From: Leptospira soteropolitanensis
GTDB lineage: Bacteria; Spirochaetota; Leptospiria; Leptospirales; Leptospiraceae
Direction: 5' to 3'
Length of the DNA: 64,000 nucleotides
Assembly: GCF_026151655.1 (NCBI RefSeq)
Contig: NZ_JAMQPN010000006.1
Location: forward strand, 186,001 to 250,000
Shown here: positions 37,908 to 45,552 of the stretch, piece after piece
Position numbering within the stretch: position 1 is the stretch's first letter
Layout: each line of letters opens with the position of its first letter
Notes under the pieces: model-generated
What the model was told of the DNA's origin: nothing
The model's database searches: none
Seen by the model: the letters and a program-made list of their open reading frames with translations, nothing else
Made by a program: the position numbers and the translations under genes

Positions 37908-39731
37908 ATGTACCTACGCAATCATCGAATCATAATCGGATTTGTTTCATTAGGAATTCTTTTATCTCCTCTAACAAAAGACTTAGATGCACAATTCATT
38001 ACGCCGGTAAAAAAGGAAGTTCCGCAAGAAACAACCCCTCCGCCGCCAACTCCACCACCTCCTCCTCCCCCTCCGGAAGAGCCAGCAGAATATGTAAGTC
38101 CTATGAAGGGGAACCTCACTGGCGAATACCTTAAAAGTTTACAAATCACTGGAAAACAAAGAAAGGCCTTACAAGAAAATACAAACCTTTGGTTTGCAGA
38201 TCGATTCCGAGTGGGATTTGGAATTCGCCCTAAAGCAGACTCGCTTTATAATACAGATTTCGATCGTTCTACTCCAGATAACAGAAATACGGTGAGCAAT
38301 CAAACCCAGTTTTTTCTCATTGGAGATATATCTCCCAATGTTACTTTTAAACTGACCTTACAAGATGTCAGACTTTGGGGTGGAGAGGTTTTGAATGGGT
38401 CCACAGACCAAAGGTTAGGTGTAATTTCCAATGGTGGCACAACAATCGATACTTCCAAACAGAAAGAAGTACCTCTCAATAACTACACGGGGTTTCGAGA
38501 AGCATTCGTTGATTTAAAAACAACCAATCAAGTATTTCGTGTTAGAACAGGTCGACAGATTTTAGACTTTGGAGACGGAAGGATTATCGGTGCAAGAAAT
38601 GACAGTTTGAATGGAAATGCTTTTGATGCCATTCGAACCACCATCTCCATACAAAAACATAGCATCGATTTTTTTGGTGCTGTACTCAGTTCCGAAAATA
38701 ATGCCAATAGTATTGTTTCCAACAATTCCACAAGAGTCGGGGGTCCAGGAAATGCTTCTTATTACGGAGCCCACTTTGGATTCAAACCCTGGGACTGGCT
38801 CGGAATCGATTTATATAATTTTACACTATATAAACAAAAACAAAAAGCCACAAACACAACTGCTAATTATGGATCCGATATTTATTATAGAGGCCCTGAC
38901 CAACTAAATACAACGGGCTTTCGGCTCACCAATCGTACCAAAGGTAATATGATTACAACGGAAACAGGAATTGACTGGATGGTCGAAGCTGCTTGGCAAA
39001 CAGGGTTTACTGGTGAAAGAGTTTCACCAGATTGGCTTAACCAAAAAGGAACCTACACAACGAATAAAAAAACCGGAGAGGCACCTCCCCTTTCTTCTCC
39101 AGTCCAATACAAGGCAAATTTTGTGGCTGTTCAATTGGGATTTAGTCCAGTGAAAGAATTTAGAATTGGCGTACAATATGTCCAGGCTTCTGGAGATCCT
39201 AACCGTAACGATGGAAGTGTAGCCACTTATAATCCTCTATTTGCAACAAGAAGGATGGCTGGTGCGGGTCTTGCTTTCTCTGGGAACGGAAACTCGGGAA
39301 TGGTATTTTGGCAAAACATTAAGGATTATTCCATTAATATAAAATATGACTCAGGAAAATGGGGGACATTTATATTAAACCCACACTGGTATTATAAAGT
39401 AAAACTACAAGACGGATATTACGATAACAATAATTATGTGGCAGGTAGCAAAGCTACTGGTGAGACGGCCTCAACCGAAGATTACTTCAACACGGAAGCT
39501 TACAACCAAAATCGACCGAAATTAGGAAAACATGTCGCTACGGAAATTAACTTTATCTACATTGTTACACCATTTGAAAATGTTTCTTTTTGGTTTGGTG
39601 CAAGTTCGTTATATGCCGGAGACGCCATTAGAAACCAAAAAAACAACCCGTATGAAACCGATCCTTATCATAGATACGATTTCAAACCTAATTCGAGTTA
39701 TTTCACTCTCCAAAGTGTGTTTGCAATTTAG
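37908..39731 (+). CDS. Alginate-export-type outer membrane beta-barrel porin
   Basis: A 607-residue outer membrane protein. A signal peptide (1-28, ending LDAQ) is followed by a proline-rich periplasmic spacer, with at least 14 prolines between residues 43 and 62, and then a beta-barrel with alternating aromatic and polar strands from residue 90 to the C-terminal Phe-containing SVFAI. ADRFRVGFGIRPKAD, LQDVRLWGG and VRTGRQILDFGDGRIIGARND match the alginate_exp family (AlgE-like porins), which move anionic sugars or other solutes. The substrate cannot be inferred. The poly-proline run probably requires EF-P for efficient translation. It is monocistronic by appearance. Confidence 0.88.
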   Translation: MYLRNHRIIIGFVSLGILLSPLTKDLDAQFITPVKKEVPQETTPPPPTPPPPPPPPEEPAEYVSPMKGNLTGEYLKSLQITGKQRKALQENTNLWFADRFRVGFGIRPKADSLYNTDFDRSTPDNRNTVSNQTQFFLIGDISPNVTFKLTLQDVRLWGGEVLNGSTDQRLGVISNGGTTIDTSKQKEVPLNNYTGFREAFVDLKTTNQVFRVRTGRQILDFGDGRIIGARNDSLNGNAFDAIRTTISIQKHSIDFFGAVLSSENNANSIVSNNSTRVGGPGNASYYGAHFGFKPWDWLGIDLYNFTLYKQKQKATNTTANYGSDIYYRGPDQLNTTGFRLTNRTKGNMITTETGIDWMVEAAWQTGFTGERVSPDWLNQKGTYTTNKKTGEAPPLSSPVQYKANFVAVQLGFSPVKEFRIGVQYVQASGDPNRNDGSVATYNPLFATRRMAGAGLAFSGNGNSGMVFWQNIKDYSINIKYDSGKWGTFILNPHWYYKVKLQDGYYDNNNYVAGSKATGETASTEDYFNTEAYNQNRPKLGKHVATEINFIYIVTPFENVSFWFGASSLYAGDAIRNQKNNPYETDPYHRYDFKPNSSYFTLQSVFAI

Positions 39732-39750
39732 TTTTTTCTTATGTTTATCC

Positions 39751-39788
39751 TTGACGAGCTAAAACAATTCGTATTTTTCTAATACGAA
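39751..39788 (+). promoter_or_regulatory. TTGACG element and hairpin before the lipoprotein gene
   Basis: TTGACG (39751-39756) could be a -35 element; 11 bases on, TTCGTATT and AATACGAA (39768-39788) form a perfect 8-bp inverted repeat with a 5-base loop, over the expected -10 region. It may be an operator or the 3' hairpin of the porin gene. Confidence 0.35.
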
Positions 39789-39810
39789 CCAAAAACAATT
39801 TAGGATAAAT

Positions 39811-40494
39811 ATGAGAATCATTATTACAATCATCCTTGCTTTGACTTTACTCCATTGCAGGATAAAACCAGAGGTTATACCAAATTCCCCAAAACAATCT
39901 TCTGCAATTGTTTTCGAATTGGTTATCCCAAAAACATTAATGGGACATTTTTATCCAGAAAAAGTTTTTTTACTAAAACTCGATAAATCAAAAAAGAATT
40001 TAAGTGAATTGCCATTGATCGAAACAAATTTCTTTTCACAAAGACGTTATTACGTTTTGAACATTGAACCTGGTGAGTATGCGATTGTAGCAGCCCATGT
40101 TCATGAAAAAGATGCTCGGACACAAAAAGATGCAAATGTATATTATGTATTGGATCGACAAAATCTAGAAAAATCGAAATTCTCTGTGAAACCCAATCAA
40201 ATCATGATCTTAGGTAAGTATATTGTTGATTTCAACAAAACGGAATTAGGAACGGATCTTGACATGGACAATGTGGGAGAATCGATTGTCGGAAGTTTTA
40301 AAACGAGCCTAACAGCTAAAATTGGTGCTGCCATAATCTCCACAGTACTAACTGGCGGTGCAGACCAAACAGATAGTTCTGGTTATGCCGGCTTTATTGA
40401 AACCAATCAAACAAAGGAAATGGTTGAGGAAATAAAAAAACAAACGAAATTAGACTTAGAAGAAACTGCTTGGTCTTCCATTCCTTTAGAGTGA
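39811..40494 (+). CDS. Hypothetical lipoprotein
   Basis: The 227-residue protein starts MRIIITIILALTLLHC, with lipobox LLHC placing the lipidated Cys at residue 16. The mature part has a beta-rich middle (YYVLNIEPGEYAIVAAHVHEKD, MILGKYIVDF) and a glycine-rich segment KIGAAIISTVLTGGADQTDSSGYAGF, then an amphipathic C-terminal helix. I do not recognise a family. AGGATAAAT precedes the ATG by 5 bases. Its distance of 79 bases from the porin gene, same strand, allows a functional tie but a hairpin lies between them. Confidence 0.75.
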   Translation: MRIIITIILALTLLHCRIKPEVIPNSPKQSSAIVFELVIPKTLMGHFYPEKVFLLKLDKSKKNLSELPLIETNFFSQRRYYVLNIEPGEYAIVAAHVHEKDARTQKDANVYYVLDRQNLEKSKFSVKPNQIMILGKYIVDFNKTELGTDLDMDNVGESIVGSFKTSLTAKIGAAIISTVLTGGADQTDSSGYAGFIETNQTKEMVEEIKKQTKLDLEETAWSSIPLE

Positions 40495-40512
40495 AGGGAA
40501 CAAATACTAACT

Positions 40513-41211
40513 TTAGTTTGAATCCAGACGGAGTCTCTCTAGGCCATCCAAAATCAAATTTAATCCAAACTCAAAGTCGTGCATTCCATTATATGCACCG
40601 GATACCACTTCTTTACCTAAATTGGCTATATGAGAAAAAGGACTCAATTCCAATTGAGGCAAAAAACCTTCGGCTGTTTTTGCATAATCATTTGGATCAA
40701 TCGGAAAATTCAATTCTTGTAATATAAAACCATAAATATGACTGTCGATTGTATTAACTATATGATCGGCAGTCTGCAAAGAAAATCCAGCAGAGTGTAA
40801 ACAACCGAGTGTTGTATCAAAGTAGGTCAACATACCTTCTCCCACATTCATACGCGAGACAATAAGTGAAGTTGCCCAAGGATGTAAAATTAGAATTTCA
40901 CGAGCTGACTTTGCTCTAATTTTCATTTCTTCTTTCCAATCTTCGCCTATCTTCGGTAATGTGATCTTTGAAATTACTAGATCGACCATTCCATCGAGAA
41001 CCTCATCTTTATTTTTTACATGATTGTATAAAGACATAGCCTCAACACCCAAACTAGATGCCAGATGACGCATAGACAATTCTTCCAACCCAAATTCATC
41101 GGCGATTCGAATAGCAAATTCTAAAACTAATTTCTTAGATAAGGTGTGTTTTTTTTTAGCCTTTTTAGAGAGTTTTAGAGAAGATAATTTGGGTTTCTTT
41201 TTTTTATTCAC
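40513..41211 (-). CDS. TetR-family regulator with TetR_C-type domain
   Basis: The 232-residue protein has a Lys-rich N-terminal arm (1-25), a TetR helix-turn-helix (about 28-75, with LEELSMRHLASSLGVEAMSLYNHVKNKDEVLDGM) and a C-terminal ligand and dimerisation domain of the tetracycline-repressor kind (VSRMNVGEGMLTYFDTTLGCLHSAGFSL). It starts at GTG 41211, preceded by the strong site AGGAGAGGAA. It is divergent from an MDR oxidoreductase gene whose promoter contains a palindrome, the normal arrangement for a TetR repressor and its target. Ligand unknown; a quinone or aldehyde is a guess. Confidence 0.9.
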   Translation of the reverse strand: MNKKKKPKLSSLKLSKKAKKKHTLSKKLVLEFAIRIADEFGLEELSMRHLASSLGVEAMSLYNHVKNKDEVLDGMVDLVISKITLPKIGEDWKEEMKIRAKSAREILILHPWATSLIVSRMNVGEGMLTYFDTTLGCLHSAGFSLQTADHIVNTIDSHIYGFILQELNFPIDPNDYAKTAEGFLPQLELSPFSHIANLGKEVVSGAYNGMHDFEFGLNLILDGLERLRLDSN

Positions 41212-41294
41212 TTCCTCTCCTTTTTGAAATTTATATCACAAATTTACTGGTTTTTCTATTGTTTTTAGGAAAATACAGGGAGAAATAAATTTCC

Positions 41295-41337
41295 TTGACA
41301 AACTTACACTGTAAGTATCGATAGTGATTTCAGGAGA
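41295..41337 (+). promoter_or_regulatory. MDR gene promoter with TetR-type operator and ribosome site
   Basis: TTGACA (41295-41300), a 17-base spacer and TCGATA (41318-41323) form the promoter. The perfect palindrome ACTTAC-ACT-GTAAGT (41302-41316) fills the spacer. AGGAGA (41332-41337) is 7 bases from a TTG start at 41345. The layout predicts repression by the divergent TetR protein. Confidence 0.7.
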
Positions 41338-41344
41338 TTAACCA

Positions 41345-42304
41345 TTGAAAGTCATTACCGCAAGAAAGTATGGAACCCCAGATGTTTTCCGTTTAGAAAA
41401 TTGGGAAATCCCTTCTCCGAATAAAGATGAAATCCGAATCAAAAATCATAATAGTGCAGTTAATTCAGGTGATTGGCGTATCCGTAAACCCGATCCAAAA
41501 GTAGTTCGTTTGTATTTTGGAATTTTGAAACCGAGAAAACCAGTTCTTGGAATTTCCTTTGCAGGAGTGGTGGATGCTATTGGAGAAAACGTCACAAAAT
41601 TTCAAATAGGAGATAAAGTTTTTGGTTCCACTGGAATGCAAATGGGAGCCTATGCAGAATACATTTGTATTAAAGAATCATCTGTTATGACTACCCTTCC
41701 CAAAGAAATTTCCTTTTCACAAGGAGCTGCATTATCATTTGGCGGTTTAACAGCGCTTGATTTCATTCAAAAATGTAAGATTCAAAAAAAACAATCGATT
41801 ATCATTTATGGTGCATCAAGCTCCGTGGGAACAGCAGCTATTCAATTGGCAAAATATTTCGGAGCCGTTGTTACGGCAGTTTGTAGTCCTGGAAATTTTC
41901 CATTGGTTCAGTCGCTTGGGGCAGATTCTGTTATGGACTATAAAGGTTTTCACGCAGATTCGCATAAAAAAACTTATGATATAGTATTTGAATGTGTAGG
42001 CAAATCATCCATCTCATCCAATTTAAACCATCTCACCAAAGGAGGAGTTTTAGTTTTAGTCGGTGCTTCTTTTAAAGATATGTTGCAAGCAGCTTGGATA
42101 TCAATTTCCAAAGGCATTAATATAAAATTTGGACCCATCTCAGAGACATTGGAAAATCTAAATACTTTAGCTGAACTCACGAAAAATGGAGACTTCACAG
42201 TGGTAATCGACAAGTCCTTTCCTTTAGAAGCATTGTCGGCCGCACACCAATACGTAGAAGCCGGGCACAAAAAAGGAAATGTAGTCATTGATGTAATCAA
42301 TTAA
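41345..42304 (+). CDS. Medium-chain dehydrogenase/reductase (quinone-oxidoreductase-like)
   Basis: The 319-residue zinc-free MDR enzyme has the N-terminal GroES-like domain (EIRIKNHNSAVNSGDWRIRK, GISFAGVVDAIGENVTKFQIGDKVFGS) and a Rossmann NADPH domain with the variant YGASSSVGTAAIQLAKYFGAVVTAVCS. Zinc ligands of alcohol dehydrogenases are absent. Family members reduce quinones or enones with NADPH. Initiation is at TTG 41345, supported by a good ribosome site and the lack of an ATG nearby. The divergent TetR gene and operator make it the likely target of a small-molecule-responsive switch. Confidence 0.9.
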   Translation: MKVITARKYGTPDVFRLENWEIPSPNKDEIRIKNHNSAVNSGDWRIRKPDPKVVRLYFGILKPRKPVLGISFAGVVDAIGENVTKFQIGDKVFGSTGMQMGAYAEYICIKESSVMTTLPKEISFSQGAALSFGGLTALDFIQKCKIQKKQSIIIYGASSSVGTAAIQLAKYFGAVVTAVCSPGNFPLVQSLGADSVMDYKGFHADSHKKTYDIVFECVGKSSISSNLNHLTKGGVLVLVGASFKDMLQAAWISISKGINIKFGPISETLENLNTLAELTKNGDFTVVIDKSFPLEALSAAHQYVEAGHKKGNVVIDVIN

Positions 42305-42324
42305 CAAAATCACATGTGATATAA

Positions 42325-42371
42325 ATCCATTCTTCTTTTTATTGTTTAAAAAAACAAAAAGACGAATGGAT
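42325..42371. terminator. Bidirectional terminator between MDR and hemolysin III genes
   Basis: ATCCATTC and GAATGGAT are perfect 8-base arms; inside them TCTTTTT pairs with AAAAAGA around a loop of about 15 bases. It lies between two convergent genes and has T-runs in both orientations. Confidence 0.6.
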
Positions 42372-42405
42372 ACTAACTAATTGCTTTTCACCTCCAATCC
42401 AAACT

Positions 42406-43233
42406 TTAGTTTCGAATTGGTGGTAAAACATAAAACAAAATTGCAAAAAAATGACAAAGACTTCCAGAAAGAACAAATAAATGCCAAATAGCATGATTGA
42501 ATGGGAGACGATCCCAAAGATAAAAAATTACACCTATCGTATAACTAAGCCCACCTGCCACAAGCCAAGAAATCCCACCTACACCGATTGCTTGGCGAAT
42601 GTCTTTCACCACAAAAATAGCAAGCCAACCCATAAGGATATATACGACAACCCTTGCACCACTATATTTTCCAGGGAACAATAATAACAAAAGAACTCCC
42701 GCAAAAGCCAAAATCCAAACCACTAAAAACAAAGTCCATCCCCACTGGGAATGTTCACGCAAGCTAACAAGAGTAAACGGAGTGTAGGTTCCAGCGATTA
42801 ACAAATAAATGGATGCATGGTCGATTACTTTAAAAATACGTTTGGTAGCTGAGTGATAAATTCCATGATAAAGAGTGGAGGCAAGATACAAAAGGATAAG
42901 AGTTGCCCCGTAAATCGCTGAACTGACAATATGCCATACATCCCCGTATAAAACAGCGACTGTCAATAAAAGAGAAAGCCCAGCAATACTGAGACCTCCA
43001 CCGATTCCGTGTGTAACAGCATTTGCAATTTCATGTCCTATGGAATATTCATGAATGGTATCAATCAGTTCCGTAGTCGATTGATACATTTGTTTTAACG
43101 GTTCGGACTCTGTAACGGAAGATGTTTTTTTTGAGGTTGTTTTGGATTTGGATGGAATAGTTTGTTTGTTCGTTGATCGTTTAGAAAGAATCGGTTTCTT
43201 TTTGGTTTTGGTATTACTTTTTTTCGCTTTCAT
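42406..43233 (-). CDS. Hemolysin III / PAQR family membrane protein
   Basis: The 275-residue protein contains the 7-helix HlyIII/PAQR domain from about residue 65: IGHEIANAVTHGIGGGLSIAGL, SSAIYGATLILLYLASTLYHGIYHS, IDHASIYLLIAGTYTPFTLV and a C-terminal LPFNHAIWHLFVLSGSLCHFFAI. The metal-binding triad (His in YHGI, His in NHAIWH) of the ceramidase-like PAQR superfamily is present. The first 60 residues are very Lys/Ser/Thr-rich, an extension most members lack. The function of bacterial HlyIII is unsettled: pore-forming in Bacillus, lipid-modifying by fold. Monocistronic by appearance. Confidence 0.9.
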   Translation of the reverse strand: MKAKKSNTKTKKKPILSKRSTNKQTIPSKSKTTSKKTSSVTESEPLKQMYQSTTELIDTIHEYSIGHEIANAVTHGIGGGLSIAGLSLLLTVAVLYGDVWHIVSSAIYGATLILLYLASTLYHGIYHSATKRIFKVIDHASIYLLIAGTYTPFTLVSLREHSQWGWTLFLVVWILAFAGVLLLLLFPGKYSGARVVVYILMGWLAIFVVKDIRQAIGVGGISWLVAGGLSYTIGVIFYLWDRLPFNHAIWHLFVLSGSLCHFFAILFYVLPPIRN

Positions 43234-43372
43234 AGGGTTTCGGTAAGATCAACTTAGCTCCCTTCTTTTTGAATCGTCAATCGAAAGAAATCATATGATT
43301 AACTCTGTGGACAAAATGAACCATTTTTAAAAAATCCACTGATCCATCTCTGTTCTTAATTGAGGTCTACTG

Positions 43373-44930
43373 ATGCAACGCAACTTCCAAACCTCCACTT
43401 GGTGGCTAAATTCGTTAAATGAAACATTATTATACCTAAATGTAACCGGTAGGACTAAGTGCGGAATCGGCAGCATAAAGATTCCAAAAATTCGGAGCCA
43501 ATTAGTTTGCCATTCGAAAAACAAAGCCGATATGGAGACAGGTCCTTGTTAAGTTTAGAAATCCTCTAATTCTACTCCTACTCTTTGCGAGTGGAGTGTC
43601 TGCTTTCATGGGAGAAATTTCCAATTTCATAATCATTACCGTTTTGATCTTTTTAAGCGTTCTCTTAGATTTTTTCCAAGAACATAAAGCAGAAAAAGCA
43701 GCAGACAGTTTACGTCATTCCGTTTCGAAACAAACAACGGTAATCCGAGATTCAAATAATATCAGTTTACCTGTTTCACAAATCGTACCAGGCGACGTTG
43801 TTTTACTTTCGGCAGGTGATATGGTTCCTGCCGATGTTCGATTGTTAGATGCAAGTGATCTCATAGAAGCATCTAATGCTGTATTTATGGGCACCAATGT
43901 GATTAGTGGAAACGCCAAAGTACTTATTGTAAACACAGGGCTAAACACAGCTATGGGTGCCATCGCAGACAATCTAACTAAGGCCCCACCTCAAACCTCT
44001 TTTGAAATCGGTACAGAAAAATTCGGAACTCTTACTGAAGCAAAAATCAAGTCAGAAAAACATGTAAACCCAAATGGAGAAAAGAGTCTACGTGTTTTAG
44101 AATTGGCTTACCTGAAGAGTTTCCGTATTAATCAATCATTCTGAAAATAAAAAGCGTATGCTTGTAGTAAAAGGTGCACCAGAAGAAATCATTCAACATT
44201 GCACTTATTTTGAGACGGACGAAAAAAATATTCAAAAAATAGATGCTAAGGCATTGGAAAAAATTCGTTCTGTTTATTCCTCTTTAGAAATGAAAGGATT
44301 TCGCGTACTTGGAATTGCGTGGCGAGAAGAAAATATCGAACACACTCATGCCGTAGTAAGCGATGAAACAGAACTAACACTTTCAGGATTTGCCGCATTT
44401 TTAGATCCGCCAAAGGAAAGTGCGAAATCCGCCTTATCTGCATTAAATGATATTGGATTATCGGTAGATTCAGCTGTGGATTTCGCAAAGGAAGCGGCAG
44501 ATATGATTTTACTTAATCATGATTTACGCGTGTTATATGATGGAGTTATAGAAGGAAGGCGAACTTTTGGAAATATTATGAAATACATTATGAAGGGAAC
44601 AAGTTCGAATTTTGGAAATATATTTAGTATAGCCGGAGCAGCTTTATTTTTACCTTTTTTGCCAATGTTACCCACACAAATCCTTCTTAATAATTTTTTA
44701 TAAGATCTTTCGGAAGTACCAATCCCTTTAGATGAAGTAGATCAAGATGAATTGAAAACACCTCGCGTAATGGATATTGGTTTTATTCGAAACTTTATGT
44801 TAACCATAGGACCCATAAGTTCCTCCACCTATTGAGTTTTATGCAGTACTTGCTTTGATGGTTGCTGTTTATTAAGTTGTAGTAGAATCAGTGAAACGAA
44901 TTTTCTATTATGTTCACAATAAAAAAAAGG
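43373..44930 (+). pseudogene. Decayed MgtA-type Mg2+ P-type ATPase
   Basis: Pieces of one P3B ATPase lie in order but broken. QTSTWWLNSLNETLLYLNVT (about 43.38 kb) continues in a shifted frame as GLSAESAA*RFQKFGAN*FAIRKT, with two stops. The open stretch 43596-44144 holds transmembrane and actuator parts, then reads GTEKFG fused to TLTEAKI: the membrane segment and DKTG of the phosphorylation site are deleted. 44158-44703 holds the nucleotide-binding part (VVKGAPEEII) but jumps from ALNDIGL to VDSAVDFAKEAADMIL, losing GDGVNDAP. MKGTSSNFGNIFSIAGAALFLPFLPMLPTQILLNNF then meets a stop where LLYDLSE is expected, and remnants run to about 44930. It cannot pump ions. Confidence 0.9.
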
Positions 44931-44934
44931 ATAC

Positions 44935-45055
44935 CTTGCGCCAGGGATCGTAGCAGAAATCCTTTCGCAATAAGCGAAAGATTGGAGCGGAGAGCCCGGT
45001 CGAGCCCTCATTGGATTTGGTTTAATTAATCCAATGCGAGGCGCCCCAATCCAAA
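44935..45055. repeat. Structured intergenic element, possible dispersed repeat
   Basis: This GC-richer block has two perfect hairpins, CTTTCGC-N5-GCGAAAG (44962-44980) and CATTGGATT-N10-AATCCAATG (45009-45036), with AGCGGAGAGCCCGGTCGAGCC between them and GGCGCC near the end. It has no reading frame of note and is framed by the dead Mg2+ ATPase and the EF-hand gene. The look is that of a dispersed intergenic element or structured RNA; copies elsewhere are not visible in this window. Confidence 0.5.
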
Positions 45056-45061
45056 CGGTCG

Positions 45062-45400
45062 TTATTCGGATGTTTTTTTCTTTTTATCGTTTTTCTTTGT
45101 TTTGGCCTCTTTGGCTTTTTCATTCATTTCTTCTTTTTTCTCTTCTCTTTTTTCCATTCGCGAAGATCTCATCTCATCTAGTGTCACGGATCCGTCAGCG
45201 TCTTTGTCAAGTTCGGTGAAAAAACCATCATGGAACTTTTGCCATTCTTCCTTAGAAACTTTGTTATCGCTGTTGGTATCCATTTTTTTGAAATGATCCC
45301 CTGCCATCGCCTTCTTTCCATGTCCATCATGATCATGGGCAAAAACAGAAGACGATGCAACCAAGGCAACACTCGTTAAAATAGTTAGAATTTTTTTCAT
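45062..45400 (-). CDS. Secreted EF-hand protein
   Basis: The 112-residue protein has a signal peptide (1-21, ending SVFA), a His/Asp-rich segment (HDHDGHG), and two EF-hand loops, DTNSDNKVSKEE (about 41-52) and DKDADGSVTLDE (about 65-76), with Asp at loop positions 1, 3 and 5 and Glu at 12, so both should bind Ca2+. The last 30 residues are a Lys/Glu-rich charged tail. It is probably periplasmic. AGAGG lies 7 bases before the ATG. The structured element follows its stop. Function unknown. Confidence 0.85.
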   Translation of the reverse strand: MKKILTILTSVALVASSSVFAHDHDGHGKKAMAGDHFKKMDTNSDNKVSKEEWQKFHDGFFTELDKDADGSVTLDEMRSSRMEKREEKKEEMNEKAKEAKTKKNDKKKKTSE

Positions 45401-45552
45401 AGAAAAACCTCTAGCATATCTTTAAACATTTTTTTCCCTTAGTCAACACCTTCACAAACTTTTAAGATTCGAATTTTTTTACATTCATTCTATTTTTACA
45501 GTCCAAAATGATTCACGTTCGTTTATCATTTAGTTTCAGTTTTCGTTTTAGT

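Noticed and set aside
38029..38090. Proline-rich run as a CRISPR or tandem DNA repeat
   Set aside because: It is coding low-complexity sequence with no spacer/repeat structure.
43596..44703. Two separate ATPase genes
   Set aside because: They are in-order pieces of one MgtA-type ATPase with deletions and stops, so listed as one pseudogene.
44941..45036. tRNA or rRNA fragment
   Set aside because: The two hairpins do not form a cloverleaf and no CCA or anticodon arm is seen.
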